This document shows positions 27,224 to 36,040 of a stretch of 64,000 nucleotides of DNA, one piece after another; the first letter of the stretch is position 1; every line of letters begins with the position of its first letter. This DNA is from an uncultured Bacteroidales bacterium. GTDB lineage: Bacteria > Bacteroidota > Bacteroidia > Bacteroidales > UBA932. The position numbers were made by a program, and so were the translations under genes. The notes under the pieces were generated by a model, which did not search any database, was not told the DNA's origin, and was given only the letters and a program-made list of their open reading frames with translations. Where the stretch lies: the NCBI GenBank assembly GCA_947630665.1, contig CANRID010000002.1:1-64000 (forward strand), read 5' to 3'.

Positions 27224-29104
27224 TTAATTTCCAAACTGCGTTTTTTCCGTCCCGGATGCCGCCGGCTCCCGGATAGCTTCCAAATTTTCGGTTACCGCCT
27301 GGGCGATGTCCATCACCTTGACAGGAGATTGGGCCGCAAAGGTTTTCAAGCAAAGCGGACAAGCGGTAATGATATTGTCGGGATGATTATAGGTAAGGGC
27401 TTTCAAAGAACCCCGGGTAATTTTGATCCGGTCCTCATAATTCAAGGTCAGGCTGCCCAGACTGCCTCCGCAGCAGATACTCTCTTCCTTTTCTTTTTCG
27501 GCCTTTACTAATCTGCCCATCCGCTCGAGAATACGGCGCGGCTCTTCATATACTTTCGCACCCCGGCCCAGTTCGCACGGGTCGTGATAAACATAGGAGC
27601 GCGAAGTGGCGTTCAGTTTCAGTTTCCCTTTGCGGATCAGATTTTCGATATATTGCGTATGATGCAGGATCGTAATTCCCTGCAGATCATATTCTTCGCG
27701 AAATACTTTAAAACAGATAGGGCAGGAAAGCACTAACGTATCGCAACCGGCCGCCCGGATAAGCTCTGTATTTTTCCTGACCAATTCGCGCGCGGCCTTT
27801 TCTTTGCCCGCCAGCATCAGCGGCCGTCCGCAGCAGATGCCTCCGTTTTCGTCCAAAAACCGGTATGGAATCTCCGCGGCCCGGAATATCTCTTTCATGG
27901 CTTTGGAGATACCGGGAGTAAGGTGCGTCATGCAGCCGGCGTAATACAATACGGGTTTGTCCGTCATCGTTTCCGAAACGTCGGCGGGGTTTGCCGGAAC
28001 GGGGCTTAGGGTTTTCAAATAGGAATAATCGTAATACAGACCGTCCGTTACGGTAGATCGCTGGGCCCTTTTGATGGCGCAGGATTCCACCCCTACGGGG
28101 CAAAGGGCCACGCATTTGCCGCACATCAGGCATTTATCCGCAATCTCATTGATCTTTCGGGTGTTGTGCCGGCGGAGAAACCGTATAAAATAGACGGATG
28201 AATATTTAAGGTTTTTTTTCTGCATATTCATGGGACACGCGTCCAAGCAGATTCCGCAGCTGGAGCAGGCATAAATCTCCGCTTCCGCAAATCCTTTGCG
28301 CGGACGGGTCACTTTCAGACCGGCATTGCGCAACAGAATCAGGAAGGCTTCCGTAGGGATGTGCATGTATCGCGTGAACGGCATTACCAACAGGAATGTC
28401 CCCAATACTGTGGAGTATGCCCACCAGGTGGGAAGAATATGATAGTCGTTGCTGAGAAAATTGGCGAAAAGGAAATTCATGGGCTTGGTGAGGAAACTGC
28501 CTCCGCTGATGCCGGCCGTAAAGCTTTCCGCAAGGAGCCTCAGAGGAAAGATCGCCCACAGACAATACAGGCCGATACGGTCTGCCAGACTGGGCTTGGT
28601 GGTACGGCGCATTCCCAATGCGATAGAACGTACCCGTTTATACATGGCCAATGCTATTCCGCTCAGGATAACCAACAGGAAAAAATCCATCAGGAAGAAA
28701 AAGAAGGCGCCCCGGAGCGTATGGTTGTTTTCCATGGTAAAATACCGGAAAAACACCGGATAATAAATCAGTCCGTTCCGCTGGGGAGTATATAGGGCTA
28801 CTTCTATGTGTCCGATTACGATTATCATGAACCATCCGAAGGCGATGCTGGCGTGCATATAGCCCAGCAGGGCCTTGCGTTTGAATATTTTCACGTGCAG
28901 CAGACAATCGCACAGGATGTCGCGGCAGTCTTTGTAAATGATCCGGGGGTTGATAAAAGACAACGCCAGCTTTTTTCTGTCGGGACCCGGAATATGTTTC
29001 AGAATACGGATCAGGCCGATCAGCAAATATATGCAGAGGAAAACCATTCCGATCATGAATGGAAGTACGAAATTATCGTATCCGCTGAGTATTCTTTCCT
29101 TCAT
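27224..29104 (-). CDS. HdrE/HdrD-type fusion: membrane cytochrome-like domain plus two CCG iron-sulfur modules
   Basis: 626 residues. The N-terminal half (about 10-260) has five or six transmembrane helices with conserved-type histidines, like the NarI/HdrE/DsrM quinone-linked cytochrome b proteins. Next come two [4Fe-4S] motifs, CSSCGICLDACP and CLMCGKCVALCP. The C-terminal half carries two cysteine-rich CCG modules: YAGC...GICCGRP...SCPIC and DPCELGR...SICCGGS...ACPLC. This resembles HdrED or DsrMK fused into one chain: electrons could move between menaquinone and a cytoplasmic disulfide-type or sulfur substrate. It abuts the upstream Fe-S gene with no gap and lies 24 bases ahead of the cysteate-synthase-like gene. 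Confidence 0.82.
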   Translation of the reverse strand: MKERILSGYDNFVLPFMIGMVFLCIYLLIGLIRILKHIPGPDRKKLALSFINPRIIYKDCRDILCDCLLHVKIFKRKALLGYMHASIAFGWFMIIVIGHIEVALYTPQRNGLIYYPVFFRYFTMENNHTLRGAFFFFLMDFFLLVILSGIALAMYKRVRSIALGMRRTTKPSLADRIGLYCLWAIFPLRLLAESFTAGISGGSFLTKPMNFLFANFLSNDYHILPTWWAYSTVLGTFLLVMPFTRYMHIPTEAFLILLRNAGLKVTRPRKGFAEAEIYACSSCGICLDACPMNMQKKNLKYSSVYFIRFLRRHNTRKINEIADKCLMCGKCVALCPVGVESCAIKRAQRSTVTDGLYYDYSYLKTLSPVPANPADVSETMTDKPVLYYAGCMTHLTPGISKAMKEIFRAAEIPYRFLDENGGICCGRPLMLAGKEKAARELVRKNTELIRAAGCDTLVLSCPICFKVFREEYDLQGITILHHTQYIENLIRKGKLKLNATSRSYVYHDPCELGRGAKVYEEPRRILERMGRLVKAEKEKEESICCGGSLGSLTLNYEDRIKITRGSLKALTYNHPDNIITACPLCLKTFAAQSPVKVMDIAQAVTENLEAIREPAASGTEKTQFGN

Positions 29105-29434
29105 TTATTTTAGGTTATAGATTTTACAAATGGATAATACCAGCTGCCGGGTGTTGATGGCCCGGGGACAAACGATCGTACACTTGCCGCAGAGCATACA
29201 TCCTTTTATGAATTCTAAAGCCTCTTTTTCCCGACCGTTCTGCAAATAGAGGATAGCGCTTCGGATGCTGGTGCGGGTATAGACGCCTGCAGTGCAACTG
29301 GCGGTGCAGGAACCGCAGGCCATACATTTGAGTACATCGGGTTCCAGTTTTACGAGTTTCCCGAATGTCTCCCGGTCGGCTTTGTTCAGATCGATACGGG
29401 AACTGGGGGTGAGGGAATAACCGAAATCTGCCAT
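29105..29434 (-). CDS. HdrC-like 4Fe-4S protein
   Basis: 109-residue soluble iron-sulfur protein with two [4Fe-4S] motifs, CMACGSCTASCTAG and CMLCGKCTIVCPRA; the first lacks the usual final proline. It resembles the ferredoxin part of HdrC/QmoC. It would pass electrons between the HdrA-like flavoprotein and the membrane subunit. Its ATG overlaps the hdrA stop by one base (TAATG) and its own stop abuts the next ATG, so translation of three subunits is tightly coupled. Confidence 0.82.
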   Translation of the reverse strand: MADFGYSLTPSSRIDLNKADRETFGKLVKLEPDVLKCMACGSCTASCTAGVYTRTSIRSAILYLQNGREKEALEFIKGCMLCGKCTIVCPRAINTRQLVLSICKIYNLK

Positions 29435-30468
29435 TATTCGAAGTTTTTCATATAGTTATGAACGGTCAGCGCGGCGGCGCGGGCTTCGTGCAAAGTGTCG
29501 GGAAGGGTTTTGGGGCCTGTACATGCTCCTGCAAAGAAAATCCCGTTTTTATTGCTTTTTTGCAGGGAATAAACGCTGTCCCGACAGGAGAAAAACCCGT
29601 CTTCGGCGGTCTCTAAGGAGATCATGCTTCCTACCTGTTGTCCGGCCCCGCTGTTTTTCATGCCGGCCATAAGCACCAGCAGGTCGAGCGTAACTTTGAC
29701 AGGTTTGCCGCTAAGAGTGTCTTCGGCTTTGACTACGAGCTTCTTGTCTATGTCTTCCGCTACTTCCGAGACTCTTCCGCGAATGAACCGGATACCGTAA
29801 TCTTTCTGGGCTTTGAGATAGAGATCTTCGTAATTGCGTCCGAACATGCGCAAATCCATGTAAAAGCAATAGACGTCCGCCTGGGGAAATTCCTCTTTGA
29901 TTTCGCAGGCTTGCTTTACGGCAGTGGCGCAGCATACTTTGGAGCAATGTCTGTTCCCGATTTTTTCGTCGCGGGAGCCTACGCAATGTACAAAACCGAT
30001 TTTTTGTGGCTGCAGGGGAATCCGGGGATCCGGGACGGCCTGTTTATCCTTGCGGGAAGCGAAGAACGATTCCAGATCCGCATTCGTAATTACATGGTCG
30101 TAAATTCCGTATCCGTATTCTTCTTTCTTTTCGGCCGGGAACAAGTCGAAGCCGGAAGCGATCAGCACGGCATTGGCCAGAATGGTAATGCCGTTGGAAA
30201 GAATTACGTTGTATGACTTTTCCAGCAGGTTGACGGACTGCACTTCCGTTCCGAGAAAGTATTTTACTCCGCCGATATTCGCCAGCAGCGAGTCTAAAAC
30301 GCTTTTGGCCGGGACTCCGTCGGGAAACAACCTGTCCCATTTCGCTAAATGCCCTCCCAGTTCGTGGGTTCTTTCTACGAGTATTACGTTATAACCCATG
30401 TTTTGGAGTTGGGCAGATGCTTCTAATCCGGCAGGCCCTCCGCCTATTACGATTACGTTTTTGTTCAT
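29434..30468 (-). CDS. HdrA/QmoA-like FAD oxidoreductase subunit
   Basis: 344-residue flavoprotein. The N-terminal Rossmann motif VIVIGGGPAGLEASAQL binds FAD. The family signature CVGSRD...HCSKVCCATAVKQA is present near residue 165. It is half the size of methanogen HdrA because it lacks the added ferredoxin domains, and so is closer to QmoA of sulfate reducers, where such subunits pass electrons to APS reductase. The start is the ATG of MNKNVIV; a TTG two codons earlier is less likely. In an operon with HdrB, HdrC and a membrane Hdr subunit. Acceptor unknown. Confidence 0.83.
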   Translation of the reverse strand: MNKNVIVIGGGPAGLEASAQLQNMGYNVILVERTHELGGHLAKWDRLFPDGVPAKSVLDSLLANIGGVKYFLGTEVQSVNLLEKSYNVILSNGITILANAVLIASGFDLFPAEKKEEYGYGIYDHVITNADLESFFASRKDKQAVPDPRIPLQPQKIGFVHCVGSRDEKIGNRHCSKVCCATAVKQACEIKEEFPQADVYCFYMDLRMFGRNYEDLYLKAQKDYGIRFIRGRVSEVAEDIDKKLVVKAEDTLSGKPVKVTLDLLVLMAGMKNSGAGQQVGSMISLETAEDGFFSCRDSVYSLQKSNKNGIFFAGACTGPKTLPDTLHEARAAALTVHNYMKNFE

Positions 30469-30519
30469 GTGCAATTTTCTATTGAGAGTTCAGGTATCTG
30501 TTTGTTTCGATATACGGGC

Positions 30520-31584
30520 TTATTTCAGGCAGGACGGCCTTTCGGGTTGTCCCAAATCCTTATTGCCGGGTCCTTTGTACTTTGTCTCCGGATCGTAGGG
30601 GATTCCTATTTTATCCAACAGGGGTTCTACACCTACCTGATGGGTCTGCAAGCCCAGATCCCACGGATCGTATCCCATAACCAATCCGGCCACTTCCTCA
30701 TAGGTGAAAACCGGTATCCCGTGTCCGTTTTCCCCGTAGGTCTTGCCTTCCATTTCGCTGATGACATATTGCCACCGATCCAGAAAATAGGGGCAACCCG
30801 GGCAGTTGGTGATAATCATATCCGGTTTGTAGGGTTCCATCGATTCGAATTTTTTATGGGTGTTGGAGAGGGAATATCCCCGGTTGCTCCGGACAAGGTA
30901 TTGCCGGAATCCGAATCCGCAGCAATGCCTGCGCTCGGGATAGTCGATCACTTCGCCTCCCCATGCCTCGATCATGCCCGTAAGCACATACGGGTATTCG
31001 GCGCCTCCCACGCCCTTGGACGGAAACATTTTGGAATAGTGGCATCCGATATGTTCCACGACCCTCAGCGGCCGGCCCGTTGTCTTATCGATCAGTTTGT
31101 ATTTGGCCCGTGCCGCAATGAGGTTGCGGTATTTATAGATGATGTCGCTGGCATGGGCCAGATAGGCGGGTTTGCTGAATTCCAACTTGCAGGTATCCCA
31201 GAGAATCTGCTTGATTTTTGCTTCGAGTTCCGGAAACTCCCTCCAGGTTTCCAATGTTTCGGTATAAAGCCCGAAGGAGGTGATGCATGAGCATACATAA
31301 TTTTCATATCCGTATTTATGCATCAGGGCGAATTGCCTGGCGATAATGGTCATAACGGTTTCCTGGGGTATGGCATCCGAATGATATGCGATTCCGCCGC
31401 AGGTGGTATGATGCTCCGTCTCGAAAAAATCCTTTTGCAGTTTGTTTTTTACAATGTCCAGAAACGTTCTTTCCGAAGCGGGGAAAAAACTTTGCCGGAT
31501 ACAGCTTCTTACATAAAAATAATGGTCATCGGGAATTTCCTTCTGATAATCCGACCATATTTTCCTTTTCCCTTCGTATATCAT
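30520..31584 (-). CDS. HdrB-like CCG-domain subunit
   Basis: 354 residues, start MIYEGKRKIW; open frame upstream overlaps the hdrC gene and has no family character. Two cysteine-rich modules. The C-terminal one is canonical: C181, C221-C222, C261 and C264, the site of the noncubane [4Fe-4S] clusters that split disulfides in HdrB. The N-terminal one is altered: C28, then TC62 instead of CC, then C98-S-C100 instead of CxxC. In sulfur-oxidiser Hdr-like and Hdr complexes this subunit handles the sulfur substrate. It sits between hdrC (17-base gap) and hdrA (51-base gap). Confidence 0.83.
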   Translation of the reverse strand: MIYEGKRKIWSDYQKEIPDDHYFYVRSCIRQSFFPASERTFLDIVKNKLQKDFFETEHHTTCGGIAYHSDAIPQETVMTIIARQFALMHKYGYENYVCSCITSFGLYTETLETWREFPELEAKIKQILWDTCKLEFSKPAYLAHASDIIYKYRNLIAARAKYKLIDKTTGRPLRVVEHIGCHYSKMFPSKGVGGAEYPYVLTGMIEAWGGEVIDYPERRHCCGFGFRQYLVRSNRGYSLSNTHKKFESMEPYKPDMIITNCPGCPYFLDRWQYVISEMEGKTYGENGHGIPVFTYEEVAGLVMGYDPWDLGLQTHQVGVEPLLDKIGIPYDPETKYKGPGNKDLGQPERPSCLK

Positions 31585-31601
31585 AATTTTTATTTTGTGT
31601 T

Positions 31602-32297
31602 TTACCGGTTCAGATGGTCTTTTTCCGTCTGGTTGAATACTTTGTCGAAATATTCCTCCTCGCTTAATCCCAATTCTTCGGCTTTCTGCATGGAAACTTC
31701 CCGGATAATCCGCAGACGGTCCGTAGCTCCGGTAGCATCGAAAATGCGTTGCAATTGGTCCAGATCTTCTTGGGGGATCCTCCGCAAGGCTCCGGTGCCG
31801 TCTCCGTCGAGATTGGCTCCTAACCGGGAATAGACATCTTGCATATGTTTCTCCTGCCATTCCCATACTTTGCCCGCTTCCGGGTGCATGGAGTACTTAA
31901 ACGTGCGGGGATAAACGCAATAACCGTAATTAAGGATATTGCCGCACAATACTTTGGCCAGTGCATATTGCTGACGTCCCTTTTCGGATTCCGCGAAATA
32001 TTCCAACTCCATGGAGAGGCTCCGGAGAGCCATGATCACCAATCCGGGCGCGTTTTTGCGCGGGCAGCGGGTGACGCAGGACATACATTCTCCGCAATAC
32101 CAGATGGTTTCGCTTTTGAGAAGAGCTTCGATTTCCTCTTCATCTTTCGATTGTACTATATCTACTATTTTCCGGGGATCGTATTTATAGAATTCCGCTG
32201 CGGGACAAATGGCCGTACAGGTTCCGCAATTGATGCACGCCCGCAATCCTTCCTGGATCCGGTAATCCAGGATCAGTCTGTCATACAGTTTGCCCAT
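31602..32297 (-). CDS. HdrC-like iron-sulfur subunit
   Basis: 231 residues with two [4Fe-4S] motifs, CINCGTCTAICPA (about 21-33) and CGECMSCVTRCPR, followed by a helical domain typical of HdrC. It pairs with HdrB in heterodisulfide-reductase-type complexes. Its start overlaps the end of the MarR gene by 17 bases, so regulator and complex share one transcript. Confidence 0.87.
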   Translation of the reverse strand: MGKLYDRLILDYRIQEGLRACINCGTCTAICPAAEFYKYDPRKIVDIVQSKDEEEIEALLKSETIWYCGECMSCVTRCPRKNAPGLVIMALRSLSMELEYFAESEKGRQQYALAKVLCGNILNYGYCVYPRTFKYSMHPEAGKVWEWQEKHMQDVYSRLGANLDGDGTGALRRIPQEDLDQLQRIFDATGATDRLRIIREVSMQKAEELGLSEEEYFDKVFNQTEKDHLNR

Positions 32298-32751
32298 GGT
32301 TTGTCAGTTTTAGTAAGTTTCCGTTATCATCCATGTTTTCAGCCATTTTTGAAAGGACTTTTATGAATGTTTGAAGTTCCTCCGACGGAATGCCTTTGGT
32401 AATCAGATTCACCGCTTCCATCGCCGAATCCGTTATCTCGTTTTTCATATCTGCTGCCAAAGGAGTGATCTCGATTAGGTTCTGCCGGCGGTCCTGCTTG
32501 TCGGCCACCCGGTTCACCAAATTCTTTTTTTCCAATCCGTCGATGAGCTTTACGACGGAGTTTTTGTCTTTGAGAATGGTATCGGCGATCTGTTGCTGGG
32601 AAAGAGTGCCGTTGTCCCAGAGAGCGTCCATGACTAAGAACTGTTCGGGGGTTATATTATATCCCTTTTTCTGGAAACTGACGGTAATATACTGTTTGAA
32701 GCGGTTATGGACCAGATTCAGGAACACGCCGACCTGTTTATTCAGTATCAT
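32281..32751 (-). CDS. MarR family transcriptional regulator
   Basis: 156-residue winged-helix regulator. The DNA-recognition helix region is LSQQQIADTILKDKNSVVKLIDGLEKKNLVNR and the beta-wing is KQDRRQNLIEIT. MarR proteins usually repress their own operon and release DNA on binding a small ligand or on oxidation. It is the first gene of the Hdr-type operon. A 20-bp dyad just before its ATG is a likely operator. The ligand might be a sulfur compound or oxidant; that is inference from context. Confidence 0.92.
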   Translation of the reverse strand: MILNKQVGVFLNLVHNRFKQYITVSFQKKGYNITPEQFLVMDALWDNGTLSQQQIADTILKDKNSVVKLIDGLEKKNLVNRVADKQDRRQNLIEITPLAADMKNEITDSAMEAVNLITKGIPSEELQTFIKVLSKMAENMDDNGNLLKLTNHGQTV

Positions 32752-32756
32752 ATTTG

Positions 32757-32776
32757 ATAGTATAATCTTTTACTAT
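32757..32776 (-). promoter_or_regulatory. Candidate MarR operator
   Basis: Inverted repeat ATAGTA-8 bases-TACTAT, 5 bases upstream of the MarR ATG and between that ATG and the -7 element. Size and place suit MarR autorepression. Confidence 0.5.
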
Positions 32777-32780
32777 TTTG

Positions 32781-32810
32781 CAAAAGTAGGAATTTTTCCG
32801 TTCCCGCAAA
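32781..32810 (-). promoter_or_regulatory. Promoter of the MarR-Hdr operon
   Basis: -33 TTTG (32807-32810), 18 bases, -7 TACTTTTG (32781-32788) on the minus strand, directly upstream of the candidate operator. Confidence 0.65.
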
Positions 32811-32841
32811 AAATAAATTCGGTTTGGGTGCGGTTCATCAT

Positions 32842-32849
32842 TATCTTTG
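32842..32849 (+). promoter_or_regulatory. -7 element for rmuC
   Basis: TATCTTTG on the plus strand, 52 bases before the ATG; no good -33 at normal spacing. Confidence 0.5.
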
Positions 32850-32901
32850 TAGGGAATTACCGGCATCCGTCCGATTCCCCGAACCTCTTAAACCAATACT
32901 T

Positions 32902-34230
32902 ATGGATACTCTCGGCACCTTAACGATCCTTATATGCGCTTTTGTAACAGCACTTTGCCTTTTATTGTATTTGTCCAACAAGCGGCAGCTGGCGCGGATA
33001 AAAGAGGATTTCAATATGAATCACGACCGTTTGCGGGCGGATTGTGCCGGCGTGCTGAATGAATTGAAAGTGCAGATGCAGGAACATCGGCGGGAGAGTC
33101 GCGATGATTATCAGCGGGGGCAGAAAGACTGCCGCGACGAGATCGCCAAGCAATTGACCGCAGGCAGGGAAGAGCTTGCCAACACGATCCGGGCTTTCCA
33201 GCACTCTTTCGACAAGAATGTGGAACTGTTGAGCGAAGTGCAGCGCGAGCGGCTCTCGCAATTGGAAAAGATGCAGAATGAACGTTTGCAGCAATTGGAC
33301 AGGACCCAAGGGGAAATGATCCGGAAAACGGATGAGAAACTGGAACGTATCCGCACGACCGTAGAAGAGAAACTGGACAGGACGCTTTCCGAGCGGCTGG
33401 GCAAAAGTTTTGAAACCGTCGGGAAACAGCTCAGCGAGGTACAGCAGGGGTTGGGAGAAATGAAAAATCTCGCCCAGGATGTGGGTGGATTGAAAAAAGT
33501 GCTGAGCAATGTGAAAATGAGAGGTGGTCTGGGAGAGGTCCAGCTGCACATGCTTTTAGAGAATATACTGGCTCCCGATCAATTCCAGATGAATGTCTGC
33601 ACGCGCCGGGGCAGCCGGGAAGTGGTGGAGTTCGCCGTCAAGCTGCCGGGCAATACGGATGCCGTTCCCCATATCTGGCTCCCGATAGATGCCAAATTCC
33701 CCAAAGACGTTTATCAAAAATTGCAGGAGGCTTACGATCTGGCGGATGCGGCCTCCGTGGAAGCTGCGCAAAAAGAATTGGATCATGCGATCAAGACCAA
33801 TGCCCGGGATATTTGCAGCAAATATGTAGATCCTCCCTATACTACCAATTTCGCTATCATGTTCCTGCCCTTTGAAGGGATATACGCGGAGGTGGTGCGA
33901 AAGGCGGATCTGCTGGAATATCTCCAGAAAACGTATAATGTGATCGTTACGGGGCCTACCACCTTGGCGGCCATCCTCAACAGCCTGCAAATGGGCTTCA
34001 AGACGCTGGCGATCCAGAGAAGGAGCAGCGAGGTATGGGAGACCTTGGGAGCGGTGAAAACGGAGTTCGAGAAATTCGGCGGTATTTTGGAAAAGGCCAA
34101 GAACAAGATCCAGGGAGGGCTGACGGATATGGACACGTTGGTGGGGACCCGTACCCGTGCGATTCAGAGGACGCTCAGGGCGGTGGAAGTGCTGGAGCCT
34201 GCGCAGACGGAGCGGTTGCCGGAAGAGTAG
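32902..34230 (+). CDS. rmuC: DNA recombination protein RmuC homologue
   Basis: 442 residues: an N-terminal membrane anchor (about 5-24), a long coiled coil (about 30-200, rich in Glu, Gln, Arg) and the RmuC nuclease-like domain (about 205-420) with VKMRGGLGEVQLHMLLENIL, WLPIDAKFPKDVYQ and LPFEGIYAEV. RmuC limits inversions and other recombination at inverted repeats in E. coli and has anti-mobile-element roles. The ATG at 32902 gives the hydrophobic anchor right at the N-terminus. Divergent from the Hdr operon. Confidence 0.93.
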   Translation: MDTLGTLTILICAFVTALCLLLYLSNKRQLARIKEDFNMNHDRLRADCAGVLNELKVQMQEHRRESRDDYQRGQKDCRDEIAKQLTAGREELANTIRAFQHSFDKNVELLSEVQRERLSQLEKMQNERLQQLDRTQGEMIRKTDEKLERIRTTVEEKLDRTLSERLGKSFETVGKQLSEVQQGLGEMKNLAQDVGGLKKVLSNVKMRGGLGEVQLHMLLENILAPDQFQMNVCTRRGSREVVEFAVKLPGNTDAVPHIWLPIDAKFPKDVYQKLQEAYDLADAASVEAAQKELDHAIKTNARDICSKYVDPPYTTNFAIMFLPFEGIYAEVVRKADLLEYLQKTYNVIVTGPTTLAAILNSLQMGFKTLAIQRRSSEVWETLGAVKTEFEKFGGILEKAKNKIQGGLTDMDTLVGTRTRAIQRTLRAVEVLEPAQTERLPEE

Positions 34231-34250
34231 GGGAACGATACAGGAAAAAT

Positions 34251-34311
34251 CAATCCCGCAAGCCCCCGGTGACGAAAATCAGAAACGTCTTTTCGGAGGC
34301 TTACGGGATTG
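34251..34311 (-). terminator. Long hairpin between rmuC and susD
   Basis: Outer arms CAATCCCG (34251-34258) and CGGGATTG (34304-34311) pair perfectly. After one mismatch AAGCC pairs with GGCTT, and further inside GACG (34271-34274) pairs with CGTC (34286-34289). On the minus strand it is followed by ATTTTTCC, so it can end the susCD transcript; on the plus strand there is no T-tract after it. Confidence 0.65.
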
Positions 34312-34328
34312 GTCAATAATCGGATTTA

Positions 34329-36020
34329 TTACCAGCTGAGTTCCGGGGAATCTTCATTCGGTTTCAGCGGCGTAGGATTGTTTACGCATTCCGTGTTATA
34401 GTTGGTTTCTGTCTGCACGATACAGAAATCCATCCAGTTAGGGTAGGTGTTTCCGTCATTGGTGCCGTAAATGCCGTAGTTCCACCGGTATCCCGACGGG
34501 TGGTTCGTTTGGGCATAACTGCGGATGATCCCTTTGTCGAGACGTTTGATGTCGAATGTGGCGAATCCTTCACCCCACAGTTCCACGCGGCGCTGCCACC
34601 ACACCTCGTTCTGGAAATCCTTGGCATAACTGCTCCCATAATTCTCGGAAGTATGTTTCCCGTATTCGTATTTCGGATCACGGGTCTTGGCAAAAGCGGT
34701 CAGCAGGTTTATTCCATTGGCTTCGTTCTGCATTCCGGCGGCTTCCGCCTCGATAAGCATCATCTCTTCGGCACGCATCAGCGGCACGGCTACGGTAAAA
34801 GCCTTGTACTGATCGTTATGTTCGCCGTCTTTCGGACGGAACTTGACTTCCAGGCCTCCGACCATCTGCGATGTTGTTGCTCCGGCCGTGGACAAAATAC
34901 CTTCCGGTGCATCGGAATAGGCAGACAGGGCTTCCAGCGCCTCGTTCTGTTCCATATTGTCGATATTAAAATCGATGAAGACTTTTTTGCGGAAATCGCT
35001 TTCGGGGATGCTCTGGTAAAGATGATAGTCAATGTGTTTCGGGGTGCCGTAATTGGCTGCGTATCCGCACCCCGAAGCGCTTACCTCGATGATCATCTGA
35101 GAACCCCAGCTTGAATCCCCGTCGTTTCTTATGATATTCGGATCATTCGACTTGTACGTCAATCCGAATATCCAACTGTTGTTCGGAGTATTGAATCCGG
35201 TGCTCCGGGAGGTGAACTGTTCCTCATTCATGGCGGTGTATCCCGAGTATGCCATTCTTGCATATTTCTCGGCCTCCGGCCAATTCTCCATTGTGAGATA
35301 AGCCCGCGCCTTCAATCCATAGACCACGGAAAGATCGGGCGTATATACATCGCTGCGCTTGTAGTCGGCGAGATAGGTTTCGGCTTTGTTCAGATCTTCG
35401 AGTATATGCCCCCACATCACCTCATTAGTGGCGCGGGGATTGGAAGCCAGCTCGGCCAGGGAGGTGGTCTCCAGAATCAGAGGAACTGTAATGCCCGCAG
35501 GATCTTTGGCATAAGTCTTCGTGGCGAACATTCTCGCCAGATCCATGTAGAACATCGCACGCATGGCATAAGCGATACCGACACCGGTTTTCTTGTCATC
35601 GGAAGGCTCTTCGCCCGCTAAGGAAAGCACCGTATTGCAACTTTTTATCCATCCGTAGTAGTATGTCCACGGCAGCTGCGATACCGCATATTGGGGTCCC
35701 AGACCGGTTCCGCATCCGTACCATGTAGTGTACCACTCGTTGCCGTTATCCTCTATAACGATATCCTGCCCCATAACATCGCGCATCAGGAAGAATGACG
35801 GGTAGCCGAAATCATAGGGAGTATAGCTGCTCCCTGAATAAGTGAACGAACCCGCCAGCGAACTGGTAATGGCCGAGACAAAATTGTCGAACGATCCGGG
35901 AGCGCTCCCGGCCTGATCTGCAGTAACGCTTGAAGACTGCGGGTCGATTTCCTTGATGCAACCGGACAACAGCATCGCACCGGCTGCGGTTATAAAGAAT
36001 ATTCTTGCAATATTTTTCAT
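34329..36020 (-). CDS. SusD/RagB family outer-membrane nutrient-binding lipoprotein
   Basis: 563-residue surface lipoprotein. The signal peptide ends in a lipobox LLSG-C21, and the following CIKEID is consistent with a Bacteroidetes surface-export signal. The central TPR-like part includes AYAMRAMFYMDLARMFA and GLKARAYLTMENWPEAEKYA; the C-terminal SusD domain includes RRVELWGEGFATFDIKRL. It caps the SusC transporter and binds its substrate. Twenty bases behind susC. No glycoside hydrolase, peptidase or sulfatase gene is linked, so glycan versus peptide cannot be judged. Confidence 0.95.
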   Translation of the reverse strand: MKNIARIFFITAAGAMLLSGCIKEIDPQSSSVTADQAGSAPGSFDNFVSAITSSLAGSFTYSGSSYTPYDFGYPSFFLMRDVMGQDIVIEDNGNEWYTTWYGCGTGLGPQYAVSQLPWTYYYGWIKSCNTVLSLAGEEPSDDKKTGVGIAYAMRAMFYMDLARMFATKTYAKDPAGITVPLILETTSLAELASNPRATNEVMWGHILEDLNKAETYLADYKRSDVYTPDLSVVYGLKARAYLTMENWPEAEKYARMAYSGYTAMNEEQFTSRSTGFNTPNNSWIFGLTYKSNDPNIIRNDGDSSWGSQMIIEVSASGCGYAANYGTPKHIDYHLYQSIPESDFRKKVFIDFNIDNMEQNEALEALSAYSDAPEGILSTAGATTSQMVGGLEVKFRPKDGEHNDQYKAFTVAVPLMRAEEMMLIEAEAAGMQNEANGINLLTAFAKTRDPKYEYGKHTSENYGSSYAKDFQNEVWWQRRVELWGEGFATFDIKRLDKGIIRSYAQTNHPSGYRWNYGIYGTNDGNTYPNWMDFCIVQTETNYNTECVNNPTPLKPNEDSPELSW

Positions 36021-36040
36021 GAGAATCTATTTTACTTTTT

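Noticed and set aside
31585-31866. A 94-codon N-terminal extension of the HdrB-like protein
   Set aside because: It overlaps the hdrC gene almost completely and is rich in Arg and Ser with no HdrB similarity.
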